64,000 nt of DNA, from assembly GCF_036323735.1 (NCBI RefSeq), contig NC_086028.1, positions 22,285,001 through 22,349,000 of the forward strand, given 5' to 3'. Source of the DNA: Rattus norvegicus. Its lineage: Eukaryota; Chordata; Mammalia; Rodentia; Muridae. Below, in pieces: positions 12,931-24,100 of the stretch. The notes under the pieces are model-generated. The model did not search any database. It was given only the letters and a program-made list of their open reading frames with translations, and was not told the origin of the DNA. Every line of letters starts with the position of its first letter. Positions within the stretch are counted from its first letter, which is position 1. A program made the position numbers and the translations under genes.

Positions 12931-13071
12931 ATGATTAAATGTACAGAACCCCTCCAAACTCCATTAAAAATCAAAATTATGAACAAATTTAAATATAGTT
13001 ACAGAATACCAATTATAAAATATAAATCAATATAAAAGCTCAGTAGTATTTGCACTTATTTTTATAAGATA

Positions 13072-13107
13072 CGTGTGTGTATATATGTGTGTGTGTGTAT
13101 ATATATG
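13072..13107. repeat. TG/TA microsatellite
   Basis: Alternating TG and TA dinucleotides, interrupted. Confidence 0.9.
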
Positions 13108-13681
13108 AATACATAAAGAAAAGGAAGAATAATAAAATGAAGGAAAATCTTTAATAATATATTAAAGCAAACAGGTTAAAGATGAATGCACCAGGAAGAA
13201 TGAAACAGGAATTAAAGCAGCTAAAGAACCCTGCCCCCCGCCAAAATGAAAAAGTCTGTTATGTTCATGGGTCAGAGAAATATACTGTAGTAAAAATATC
13301 TCTACCACCCACTTTGATTTACATATTTGAAAACAATTCTGACAGTTTGCAAAAAATAAAAAATCAAACATTTTCTAAAAGTATCAAAGTCCCTGAAAAC
13401 ACAGAGAATTATGAGGCCAGTAAGCACAGTGAGCAGAACCAAATCAACCAAAACCAAAACTCCCAAAACTGGGAGCCTCCTGTCCTCTGTTCTGAGACCA
13501 ATCAGCATGGCAGTAGTAGGTTTTCATTTAAATTGATAGACGCTCTACACATGGTTATTGTAACAGAAAACTTCAAGAGGCCATAAGGTTAAAATTTATC
13601 CAATTTTTAGTGGTATAAATATTAACAGTAAACTTCAGCTAATTACAGTTGTTCTTGAAAAACACACACACATAGGTACAT

Positions 13682-13683
<2 letters not shown>

Positions 13684-13723
<40 letters not shown>

Positions 13724-13731
13724 ACACGCAC
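13684..13731. repeat. (CA)n microsatellite
   Basis: A CA run with further CA-rich sequence to about 13760. Confidence 0.97.
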
Positions 13732-14004
13732 ATGTGCACATGCATACACATCCATACACAAATGCATAAACTCTTTATTTTCCTGCTCCCAAACAAAATC
13801 CTAACTTTTAAGGATTTGTAAAAATCCTTTTAAGGATTTTTCCCAATAAAAGAACCAGTGAATACAGGCTTTGAAGAGTTAAGACTTCCACAACCATATT
13901 CCTTAGTACTTATACCTTGTACTGTTTTTAAATTGAATATTAAGTATATATTCATCCATACTGAGCATTAAGAAAAATATTGAATGAAGGACACAATTCT
14001 GTCT

Positions 14005-14034
14005 TGTTTTTTGTTTTGTTTTGTTTTGTTTTTG
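14005..14034. repeat. (TTTTG)n short repeat
   Basis: Four to five TTTTG units. Confidence 0.85.
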
Positions 14035-14759
14035 CCAAGGAGAAAAATAGCTTGGATCAGTGACAATATCGTTGCATTACAACCTTTACACAACAGAGGA
14101 GGAAATGAAGACATTTTGCCTGCATTAGAACCAGAGCTTATAGCGGAAAACATTATTCTGATGTAGACAAAATAGAATGGCACTCAAAACATTTCCACAA
14201 AGTTTACTTCTGTGAAGTCAGGAGTTACATTGGAGGTAACTGCAAACCCTCATGAGGGAGATGCAGAGAAGCAAAATTTATAGTTATCAGCTCTTTGTTT
14301 TATTTACATTGATAAGGAGAGTGTTCAAGCCATGTATATTCAATTCAATAAGCCTTTCCTCTGGACTTTCCTTTTCACTATCTGAGTTCTCCCCACAATT
14401 AGATGGTTTCCTCATCTAAGACACACAGACAGTATTTATTTCTATAAAGATGTGGGAAAAAAATGGGACAGTGGATGCATTTAGCATAGAGCCTCAGGCT
14501 GTGAAAGATCAAAACATATTAGCTAGTACATTCAGCCAGGCTAATTTTATGTGAAAAAAGACAAAAAACAAAAACAAAAACAAAAAAACCCGAAAGTGAC
14601 CTTATAAAATGTACAGAATTAAATTTAGAATGAAATATGTTTTAGTTGGACTTTAGATGTTAGATATCTAAAAACAGAGAAGTGGGCTCACAGTCAGTTA
14701 TTGCTTCCTACCTTTTCTAAATAATCCAAAGTTCTATGTCTCAAAATTTAGTTAATGTC

Positions 14760-14895
14760 ATTTGTCGAGATGGGACATTATGTTGCCTAGACTGGCCTTG
14801 AACTTGTTATGCAGGGACAGCTGGCTTTGAACTCCTGATCTTGCTGTCTCCTCTCCTAAGCACTAGGTTTAGAGGTAAAGGCACCTCACCAAGAT
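14760..14895 (-). mobile_element. Old B1 SINE (7SL-derived)
   Basis: 'GAGATGGGACATTATGTTGC' (14768), 'CTAGACTGGCCTTGAACTTG' (14788) and 'TAGAGGTAAAGGCACCTCACC' (14870) read as a diverged B1 in antisense. An inner GGCTTTGAACTCCTGATC block also matches the family. Age is suggested by the divergence. Confidence 0.75.
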
Positions 14896-15134
14896 TTTAC
14901 CTCATCTTTTAGATTTGCTAACATTTTAATGTGACTTCTCTCAAAATTTCTTTTGTGCAGTAGTAAAATCAGATATTTCATTTTCCTGTTCAGAGGCTTT
15001 TGCTCCCACATGTTTGCATGGACTTTCTAACATTTGTCTGACTCCCCATACCTCATCATTTTTAGACTATTACTAACATGATTACTTTATTTTTCAGAGA
15101 CGTAGGCAATTTTTGTTACAAGTCATTCTTTTTA

Positions 15135-15220
15135 CAAGTGGCAAAGGATCAAATGTAGACGTTTGCACATCCTGAGCAAGCTTTCTCTCCTGGAACTATA
15201 TTACCAGCCCAATATTTTCA
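15135..15220 (-). mobile_element. tRNA-derived SINE fragment (B4/ID type)
   Basis: 'GGCAAAGGATCAAATGTAGA' (15141) through 'CCTGAGCAAGCTTTCTCTCC' (15171) and 'CTATATTACCAGCCC' is the antisense of an ID-like tRNA domain, well diverged. Confidence 0.65.
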
Positions 15221-16242
15221 TTTTATAGCATAACCTGGAGTTGTCTAAGTTGTATTCTAGTGTGTTAACCGATACCTGGTAGAGAATGCTGCCCCGTATC
15301 TTCACAGAATGCTCTGCGAGCCTTGTTTTCTAATCACCCTGCGTGGGATGCCATTTTCAGCCCCACCCCCACCCTTTTTATTCATGTTGTGTAGCTCTAA
15401 GAGCCAGGCTGCTGTGCACCAGTTAACCAAATGCAAAATTTCTTTCATCTTCCTGTAGGTTAATCCTTTATTCTCTTTGAAAAACAGAACTCACCTTCTT
15501 ACCCTGTCGAGAGCTGCAAGTAAATTTCTGTTTTTGCAAAAATCTGCAATGTTTTCTTACCCTTGAAACTCTAGATGGAAGACCAGCCAGAGAAGTCTTT
15601 TACATTTTTTTTGGTTACTTTTACATTATACAACACATTAAAAAAAATCTTCAACCAGCTGGAGCTCCAGAGATCTGAATTATGTGCTAACTACTCTGGT
15701 TAATTAGAATGCTACTTAATTTTTGTAATTCACCCTGAGCCTGAATAGTGCAAAATCCATTTGACCTGTATCTGACAGTCATCAGCTTGCCACAAGTCTC
15801 AGACCTTTCTAATGATGAACTGCTCTGACTGGCAATCACCTTTGGGCCCCCTGTTCCTCCTCTTCACACATTAAAAAGAAGTCTGCGAAAACATCCCAGT
15901 GCAAGGTGCACAGGCAATACAGTAAGGTTGTGTGAGTGGGAAACTATCGGCTGCTTTGAATACTGATGACTGGGAAGAAAGTGGAGACCTAGCCAGCCAG
16001 CCTCTAGTCTTTGTGGGTTTATTACAGAAGGGAAAATGGAGGAGAAATAATAGCATGAGGAGACGGGGAGAAATGAGAAGGAAGAACTAAGAGGTAGATA
16101 ATGGCCAGGCTTTATACGGTACCTGTCCATAAGGGAAAGGGGATGCCACAGTCAAACTTCGGTTTTCAAAGATGTTTACAAACAGGCATAAAGTGAGAGA
16201 TGAGTAGTAATTATTAAAGATGTGCCAGTCATTATGGAAGGT
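15221..16242. other. Intergenic, no gene recognised
   Basis: Unassigned; nothing recognisable by eye. Confidence 0.55.
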
Positions 16243-16256
16243 TGCTTGTTATATTC
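16243..16256. repeat. Imperfect target-site duplication of the inverted L1 (left copy)
   Basis: TGCTTGTTATATTC lies next to the poly-T. It pairs with TGCTTTATATATTC at 17080-17093 (12 of 14 identical). Confidence 0.65.
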
Positions 16257-17079
16257 TTTTTTTTTTTTAATTTTTACACTCCAGATTTTACTCCTCTCCC
16301 GGTCCACCATCTGATTGTTCTATAGCCCATACCTCTTCTGTGCCCCCTGTCTCCACGAGGATGTCCCCACCCGTCCACTCTGCCAGACTTCCCTGGGCCC
16401 TCCAGTCTCTTGAGGATGAGGTGCATCTTCTTTGTCTGAACCCAGACCCAGGAATCCTCTGCTGTATATGTGTTAGAGGCCTCATCTCAGCTGGGGTATG
16501 CTGCCTAGTTGGTGATCTAGTGTCTGAGAGATAGGACTCAAAGGGAGTGGGGGACCTTAGTTGAAATGCCCTACAGTAGACAGAGGGAACTTATAGAGCC
16601 TCTATAAGAGCCTGCCTCTAGCAGAGACAGGGTGTCAAGTGAGTGATGGGGTTGCTATCCCACAGTCAAAGCTCTGACCCATAATTGTTCCTGTCTGAAA
16701 GAACTGCAGGGATGGAAATGGAGAAGAACCTGAGGAAAAGAAGGTCCAGGGGTTGGGGATTTAGCTCAGTGGTAGAGCGCTTGCCTAGGAAGCGCAAGGC
16801 CCTGGGTTTGGTCCCCAGCTCCGAAGGAAAAAAAAAAGAAGGTCCAGGGACAGGCCCAAAGTGAAATCCATTTCAAGGGGAGGCCCCAAGACCTAACGCT
16901 ATTACTGAGACTATGGGGTGCTCACAAAAGTGTACCTGTCATGACTGCCCTCCAAAAGACCCAACAAGCAGCTGAAATAGTCAGATGCAGATATGTGTAC
17001 CCAACCAATGAACAGAAGCTGCTCACCCTTTTGGTTGAATTAGGGAAAAGCTGCAGGAAGCTGAAAAGGAGGGAGAGCC
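16257..17079 (-). mobile_element. L1 3' end with 5' inversion
   Basis: The left part (16257 to about 16600) is an L1 (Lx-lineage) 3' UTR in antisense, with the A-tail seen as poly-T at 16257-16268. The right part (about 16600-17079) is the adjoining upstream portion of the same 3' UTR, but in sense orientation. The colinear copy at 29486-30125 shows the normal order. Imperfect flanking duplications (16243-16256 and 17080-17093, 12 of 14 matching) enclose the whole structure, so it was one insertion. It fits twin-priming, a known route to 5'-inverted L1s. An ID element has inserted at 16751. Confidence 0.85.
16751..16833 (+). mobile_element. ID SINE (BC1 / tRNA-Ala type)
   Basis: This is a near-consensus rat ID element. 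It has an A-box-like segment (TTAGCTCAGTGGTAGAGC) and a B-box-like segment (GGTTTGGTCCCC), the internal RNA polymerase III promoter of tRNA-derived SINEs, then an A-rich tail. A 15-bp direct repeat AAAAGAAGGTCCAGG flanks it (16736-16750 and 16834-16848). The related L1 at 29558 shows the empty site uninterrupted, which proves the insertion by comparison. It lies inside the 5'-inverted L1, so it is younger than that element. Copies like this are mobilised in trans by L1. Confidence 0.97.
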
Positions 17080-17093
17080 TGCTTTATATATTC
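17080..17093. repeat. Imperfect target-site duplication of the inverted L1 (right copy)
   Basis: TGCTTTATATATTC, the partner of 16243-16256. The two differences fit the moderate age of the insertion. Confidence 0.65.
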
Positions 17094-17849
17094 TAAGCCA
17101 GAAAGGATGACAACTAAGGTGTGGGATGATGGAATATGAGGGTAGGTCCTTTAAGCAATATTTCATGTGAACAGTGACAATGTATGAATGCTTACTATAG
17201 ATTCTTTCATAGGAGGGAAAAGGATGTGTGTACTACCAAAAGCAATCGACAGATACAAAGTACTTTCCATCAACATCCCAAGGATATTCTACACACTATG
17301 AGAAAAAAAAAATCCTGAGTAGGCAAACTAATTCCAAATAAAAAGAACAATGTTGGAAGTACCAGAATACTTGGTCTTAAGTGATAAGGCAAAGCCATGA
17401 TGACAAAGTAGGTTCAGGGATCAGTAAGCAATGTGCATGTCTTTCGACATGTATTTTAGTCAAGGAGAGCCAACTTTACAAAGTTAGCCCATTCCACATG
17501 TATGCTGTGCTCCCATTCACTCCGAGTATCATCCAAACACAGGCAAAGTTTTTTAAAAAATGATGATTACAATAACGAAATAATAATAACAACAACAAAT
17601 AAGAGTACTGTTCTTATAAAAGCATACTTTATAGTTTTACGGAGTTAAGGGAAAGAACAAATAATAAAGCCAATAAAGTTATTTTGGGATGAGAAGATTC
17701 ATGGAGAGCTGAAGAGATTTCAGACTGGCACATTATGAGAGAAGGATATTTGAAAAGAAGCCTAACATAGCTCCAGAAGATACAAGCGAACCAATCACAA
17801 CTTGTGCTGAGTAGTGAATCCGTCTACAACTTATGTCTCCAGTGTGTTG
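17094..17849. other. Intergenic, no gene recognised
   Basis: A-rich in places (17570-17600, AAT/AAC-rich). Otherwise unassigned. Confidence 0.55.
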
Positions 17850-19020
17850 AACTTTTAATCATAGACATCTTTTACTTGCTTGATCTGAGCTATTCCAGTA
17901 TTTTTTGAGGCTATGATGAAAGGCCTTTTCCCTGAATTCTTTCTCAGTCTGTTTGTCATGGGCAAACAGGAGGTCTACTGATTTTTGGTGTGGTAATTTT
18001 GTAACCTGATAACCTTTATGAAAGTGTTTATTAGCTGTAGAAGTTTCCTGGTGGAGTCTTCCGGGTCTTTTATGCCTAAAAGTTTAGATACTTGACTTCT
18101 TCCTTTCCTATTTGTATCCCTTTGATCTGCTTGAGCTGCTTCTTCACTGTAGCCGAGACTTCAAGCACAAAATTGAGTGTGTATGGAGAGAGTGGAAATT
18201 CACGAGTTGCTCCTGATTTTCGTGGAAATGCTTTGAATTTTTTTCCCTTTAGAATGGTATTTGCTGTGTGCTGGCTATAATTTGCTATATGCTCTTAAAG
18301 TGTGTCCCTTGTATACCTCATCTCTCCTGGACTATTATCATGAAGTGATACTGGATTTTGTCAAAGGCCTTCTCTGCATGTGATGGGATTATCACATAGT
18401 TTCTGCCTTTTAGTCTCCTTATATTGTTAATTATGTTTTTTGATTTGCCTACATTGAGCAATCGCTGGGATGAAGTCATCTTCATCATGGTGGGCAATAT
18501 TTATGATGTATCCAAGAACTTGATTTGTAAGTATGTTATTGAGAAGTTTTGCATTTATGTTCATAAGAGATATTGTTCTATAATTTTAATTTTGTTGAAC
18601 ATTTTGTGTTTTTAGTATCAGGATAATTCTGACATTATAAAAATAATTTGTAAATGCTTGCTAAATTTCTATATGGCAAAATAAGTTGAGGAGAATTGTT
18701 ATTAGTGCTTTGATGGCCAGGTAGAATGTGTGCTACAATGATTTAGCTCTTGACATTTTTGTTGAGAAATTATTAAATAATGCTTTTGTTTCACTGGCAA
18801 TTATGGATTGTTTAAAATTGTTTATTGTAACTTGATTTCCTTTTTTTAGGCTGTATATATCAAGAAAAACACCCATTTTCCTTAGGTTTTCTAGTCTGGT
18901 AGAATATTTATTTTTAAAATATGTCCTTGTGATTCTCAGATTTCCTCAGTATCTGTGGTAATGTCTCTTTCCCATCTCCAATTTTATTAACTTGAATCCT
19001 CTTTTTTCAGGCTAATTTGG
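17850..19020 (-). mobile_element. Old, decayed L1 ORF2 fragment (antisense)
   Basis: The plus strand shows diverged antisense L1 ORF2 sequence that can be aligned by eye with about 22640-23830 of the young L1. Shared landmarks include stretches equivalent to 'ATCCCTTTGATCT', 'GGAGAGAGTGG' and 'TTTTGTCAAAGGCCTTCTC'. Many substitutions and indels break every frame. The 3' end of ORF2 and the 3' UTR are missing, and the copy fades out near 19020. It is much older than the element at 20.4-26.8 kb and sits in the same orientation, so it is an independent insertion. Confidence 0.85.
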
Positions 19021-19724
19021 CTTGTCATGAGTTTGACAGGCCTAAGAAAACAGATACAAGAGTGGTTGAAACAGAGTAGGAGAAGGAAAAACAAGAGGTG
19101 TAAAGTCAGACCAGTGGAACTCTTCAAGTTGAAGGAAAGTTTGCATGTTGCATGATGATGAAAGGAAAGATGAGACAGCAGTCAAGTTTTCAGTGACTTG
19201 TGTGGGTTTGAAGGAAAATAGAGTTTAGAATAGATTTTTGTAGAACAGTTTGTAATCTCTAATTTTGTACACAGTAATAAAGGCAGGGTGGAACAGCAAA
19301 ATGGCAAGGAAGATTAATATCTAGAAGACTTTGGAGGTACTGTTTACAGTGGTACATTTAGTATGGAGGTTGGTGTTAAGAGATGAAAAACATCTTGATT
19401 AAACTATCTTTTCTGAAAAAAAAAACTGCTTATTTTTGATACTGATCAAATACAGAGCTCCTTACAAGCTAAAGACATTTTATCCCGAGACATACCTCTA
19501 CCTGAAAACGCTGAATTTGGGCCTAGTACTCAGGTACATATGGAACAGCTTATGTGTTCAAGAAACTCAGTATCTAGTTAGGAAAAGAATCTTGCTTTTA
19601 TAATATTCTTGTGGCTATAATCACTAGGACACGAACAAAGGAGAGAAGACCAAAACAGTGACTGGGAAATCAGGGAAATCAGCAATGTTCTCGGGAGGTA
19701 TTCAAAAGTCTCTTGGAAGAACGT
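19021..19724. other. Intergenic, no gene recognised
   Basis: Unassigned sequence between the old L1 fragment and a B2/B3-type SINE. Confidence 0.55.
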
Positions 19725-19925
19725 AATGGGAAGATCACTCAGCAGTTAAGGAAGTTATGTTCTGAGAGAGGATGTGGGTTCGGTTCCACTATTCACATGG
19801 CAGTTCACAACCACGTGTAACTCTAGTTCTATAAGGTCAGAAGTCATCTCTGAACTCTGTGGGCACATATTTTATGCACTACCTACAAGCAGGTAAGCAC
19901 TCATACTCATAAAATAAGCATACCT
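19725..19925 (+). mobile_element. B2/B3-type SINE
   Basis: 'GGGAAGATCACTCAGCAGTT' (19729), 'TGTGGGTTCGGTTCCACTAT' (19773), 'CAGTTCACAACCACGTGTAA' (19801) and 'ATCTCTGAACTCTGTGGGCA' (19846) give the pol III head, then the body. Confidence 0.8.
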
Positions 19926-20414
19926 TTTTCTTTTGGGCAAAGAAATGTCAGTGGATTTATGAGGGGCAAGCATCGTTATTGTGTATGTCAAAAGGAAATG
20001 GGGGTTAAGGAGCTGGCAGGGGTGTACTCTGAGAAATACTGGTCAGGCCATCAATAGAATCAAGGTGGAGAAAATGTGAACTTGGGTGTTCAGCTCATTA
20101 ATAGATTGGTTGGGAACTGCTTCCAGCTTCCAGAATCCTCCTCACCCCTTCTTCCTTCTCCACTTCTCTATAGCTTTTGCCTCACAATCTCTTGTGTACT
20201 GGAATAATAAAACCCATTCACTTCCAGTTTGTGACTCTCTTTGCGCCCGAAACTTTTCTCTCAGTTAACAGTGTTACCAGGGGACACTTCCTGAAGCAAA
20301 GGTTAGATTTTCACCTCAAAATCCTAGCATCCCTTCACTGAGGAGCACACCAGAAAGTCTTAAATACGTGGTTACTCCCAATGCTTTTTTGCCTGCCTCT
20401 GCAAAATTATTCTT
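19926..20414. other. Intergenic, possible LTR-like stretch
   Basis: At 20090-20265 a 'GGGAACTGC' stretch is followed by CT-rich sequence and AATAAAA. This weakly recalls a retroviral LTR end. No boundaries or duplications are seen. Confidence 0.3.
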
Positions 20415-20428
20415 TCTTCTGCTTTTTC
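20415..20428. repeat. Target-site duplication of the full-length L1 (3' side copy)
   Basis: TCTTCTGCTTTTTC lies directly outside the L1 A-tail. The identical 14 bp recurs at 26819-26832, outside the 5' end. Confidence 0.9.
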
Positions 20429-20452
20429 TTTTTTCTTTTTTTTTTTTTTATT
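20429..20452 (-). terminator. L1 polyadenylation signal and A-tail
   Basis: TTTATT at 20447-20452 is AATAAA in sense, and it runs straight into a T-rich stretch (A-tail in sense) with one interruption. It ends at the target-site duplication. Confidence 0.9.
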
Positions 20453-21158
20453 AACTTGAGTATTTCTTATATACATTTCGAGTGTTATTCCCTTTCCCGG
20501 TTTCCGGGCAAACATCCCCCTCCCCCCTCCCCTTCCTTATGGGTGTTCCCCTCCCAACCCTCCCCCCATTGCCGCCCTCCCCCCATAGACTAGTTCACTG
20601 TGGGTTCAGTCTTAGCAGGACCCAGGGCTTCCCCTTCCACTGGTGCTCTTACTAGGATATTCATTGCTACCTATGGGGTCAGAGTCCAGGGTCAGTCCAT
20701 GTATAGTCTTTAGGTAGTGGCTTAGTCCCTGGAAGCTCTGGTTGCTTGGCATTGTTGTACTTTTGGGGTCTCGAGCCCCTTCAAGCTCTTCCAGTTCTTT
20801 CTCTGATTCCTTCAATAGGGGACCTATTCTCAGTTCAGTGGTTTGCTGCTGGCATTCGCCTCTATATTTGCTGTATTCTGGCTGTGTCTCTCAGGAGCGA
20901 TCTACATCCGGCTCCTGTCGGTCTGCACTTCTTTGCTTCATCCATCTTGTCTAATTGGGTGGCTGTATATGTATGGGCCACATGTGGGGCAGGCTCTGAA
21001 TGGGTGTTCCTTCAGTCTCTGTTTTAATCTTTGCCTCTCCCTTCCCTGCCAAGGGTATTCTTTTTCCTCATTTAAAGAAGGAGTGAAGCATTCACATTTT
21101 GATCATCCGTCTTGAGTTTCGTTTGTTCTAGGGATCTAGGGTAATTCAAGCATTTGGG
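20453..21158 (-). other. L1 3' UTR
   Basis: About 700 bp lie between the ORF2 stop and the tail. The segment closest to the tail contains the C-rich (G-rich in sense) tract typical of L1 3' UTRs. The 89-112 aa frames seen in the surrounding antisense L1 sequence are shadows. Confidence 0.9.
20516..20587 (-). other. G-rich polypurine tract of the L1 3' UTR, G-quadruplex motif in sense
   Basis: On the plus strand there are closely spaced runs of 5, 6 and 4 C (20516-20532), then further C runs at about 20548-20551, 20562-20567 and 20579-20584. In L1 sense these are runs of G separated by short loops, a canonical quadruplex pattern. G-rich 3' UTR tracts are a known conserved property of mammalian L1; folding is inferred. 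Confidence 0.8.
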
Positions 21159-24100
21159 CTAATAGCCACTTATCAATGAGTGCATACCATGTATGTCTTT
21201 CTGTGATTGGGTTAGCTCACTCAGGATGATATTTTCCAGTTCCAACCATTTGCCTACGAATTTCATAAACTCGTTGTTTTTGATAGCTGAGTAATATTCC
21301 ATTGTGTAGATGTACCACATTTTCTGTATCCATTCCTCTGTTGAAGGGCATCTGGGTTCTTTCCAGCTTCTGGCTATTATAAATAAGGCTGCGATGAACA
21401 TAGTGGAGCACGTGTCTCTTTTATATGTTGAGGCATCTTTTGGGTATATGCCCAAGAGAGGTATAGCTGGATCATCAGGCAGTTCAATGTCCAATTTTCT
21501 GAGGAACCTCCAGACTGATTTCCAGAATGGTTTTACCAGTCTGCAATCCCACCAACAATGGAGGAGTGTTCCTCTTTCTCCACATCCTTGCCAGCATCTG
21601 CTGTCACCTGAGTTTTTGATCTTAGCCAATCGCACTGGTGTGAGGTGAAATCTCAGGGTTGTTTTGATTTGCATTTCCCTTATGACTAAAGATGTTGAAC
21701 ATTTCTTTAGGTGTTTCTCAGCCATTCGGCATTCCTCAGCTGTGAATTCTTTGTTTAGCTCTGAACCCCATTTTTTAATAGGGTTATTTGTTTCCCTGCG
21801 GTCTAACTTCTTGAGTTCTTTGTATATTTTGGAAATAAGGCCTCTATCTGTTGTAGGATTGGTAAAGATCTTTTCCCAATCTGTTGGTTGCCGTTTTGTC
21901 CTAACCACAGTGTCCTTTGCCTTACAGAAGCTTTGCAGTTTTATGAGATCCCATTTGTCGATTCTTGATCTTAGAGCATAAGCCATTGGTGTTTTGTTCA
22001 GGAAATTTTTTCCAGTGCCCATGTGTTCCAGATGCTTCCCTAGTTTTTCTTCTATTAGTTTGAGTGTGTCTGGTTTGATGTGGAGGTCCTTGATCCACTT
22101 GGACTTAAGCTTTGTACAGGGTGATAAGGATGGATCGATCTGCATTCTTCTACATGTTGCCCTCCAGTTGAACCAGCACCATTTGCTGAAAATACTATCT
22201 TTTTTCCATTGGATGGTTTTGGCTCCTTTGTCAAAAATCAAGTGCCCATAGGTGTGTGGGTTCATTTCTGGGTCTTCAATTCTATTCCATTGGTCCATCT
22301 GTCTGTCTCTGTACCAATACCATGAAGTTTTTATCACTATTGCTCTGTAATACTGCTTGAGTTCAGGGATAGTGATTCCCCCTGAAGTCCTTTTATTGTT
22401 GAGGATAGCTTTAGCTATCCTGGGTTTTTTGTTATTCCAGATGAATTTGCAAATTGTTCTGTCTAACTCTTTGAAGAATTGGATTGGTATTTTGATGGGG
22501 ATTGCATTGAATCTGTAGATTGCTTTTGGTAAGATGGCCATTTTTACCATATTAATCCTGCCAATCCATGAGCATGGGAGATCTTTCCATCTTCTGAGGT
22601 CTTCTTCAATTTCTTTCCTCAGTGTCTTGAAGTTCTTATTGTACAGATCTTTTACTTGCTTGGTTAAAGTCACACCGAGGTACTTTATATTATTTGGGTC
22701 TATTATGAAGGGTGTCGTTTCCCTAATTTCTTTCTCGGCTTGTTTCTCTTTTGTATAGAGGAAGGCAACTGATTTATTTGAGTTAATTTTATACCCAGCC
22801 ACTTTGCTGAAGTTGTTTATCAGCTTTAGTAGTTCTCTGGTGGAACTTTTGGGATCACTTAAATATACTATCATGTCATCTGCAAATAGTGATATTTTGA
22901 CCTCTTCTTTTCCGATCTGTATCCCTTTGATCTCCTTTTGTTGTCTGATTGCTCTGGCTAGAACTTCAAGAACTATATTGAATAAGTAGGGAGAGAGTGG
23001 GCAGCCTTGTCTAGTCCCTGATTTTAGTGGGATTGCTTCAAGTTTCTCTCCATTTAGTTTAATGTTAGCAACTGGTTTGCTGTATATGGCTTTTACTATG
23101 TTTAGGTATGGGCCTTGAATTCCTATTCTTTCCAGGACTTTTATCATGAAGGGGTGTTGAATTTTGTCAAATGCTTTCTCAGCGTCTAATGAAATGATCA
23201 TGTGGTTCTGTTCTTTCAGTTTGTTTATATAATGGATCACGTTGATGGTTTTCCGTATATTAAACCATCCCTGCATGCCTGGGATGAAGCCTACTTGATC
23301 ATGGTGGATGATTGTTTTGATGTGCTCTTGAATTCGATTTGCCAGAATTTTATTGAGTATTTTTGCGTCGATATTCATAAGGGAAATTGGTCTGAAGTTC
23401 TCTTTCTTTGTTGTGTCTTTGTGTGGTTTAGGTATAAGAGTAATTGTGGCTTCATAGAAGGAATTCGGTAGGGCTCCATCTGTTTCAATTTTGTGGAATA
23501 GTTTGGATAATATTGGTATGAGGTCTTCTATGAAGGTTTGATAGAATTCTGCACTAAACCCGTCTGGACCTAGGCTCTTTTTGGTTGGGAGACCTTTAAT
23601 GACTGCTTCTATTTCCTTATGAGTTATGGGGTTGTTTAACTGGTTTATCTGTTCCTGATTTAACTTCGATACCTGGTATCTGTCTAGGAAATTGTCCATT
23701 TCCTGAAGATTTTCAAGTTTTGTTGAATATAGGTTTTTATAGTACGATCTGATGATTTTTTGAATTTCCTCCAAATCTGTAGTTATGTCTCCCTTTTCAT
23801 TTCTGATTTTGTTAATTTGGACACACTCTCTGTGTCCTCTCGTTAGTCTGGCTAAGGGTTTATCTATCTTGTTGATTTTCTCAAAGAACCAACTTTTGGT
23901 TCTGTTGATTCTTTCTATGGTCCTTTTTGTTTCTACTTGGTTGATTTCAGCTCTGAGTTTGATTATTTCCTGCCTTCTACTCCTCCTGGGTGTATTTGCT
24001 TCTTTTTGTTCTAGAGCTTTTAGGTGTGCTGTCAAGCTGCTGACATATGCTCTTTCCTGTTTCTTTCTGCAGGCACTCAGCGCTATGAGTTTTCCTCTTA

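Larger units (their letters stand above)
12931..14759. other. Intergenic with microsatellites
   Basis: Holds the TG/TA, CA and TTTTG repeats. The 134-aa frame at 13182-13586 has no recognisable domain and low-complexity Asn/Gln composition. Confidence 0.6.

Noticed and set aside
13182..13586. 134-aa Asn/Gln-rich frame
   Set aside because: No recognisable domain, low-complexity composition, and the opposite strand is also open.
20090..20265. LTR-like end with AATAAAA
   Set aside because: No TG...CA boundaries, duplications or family match could be established.
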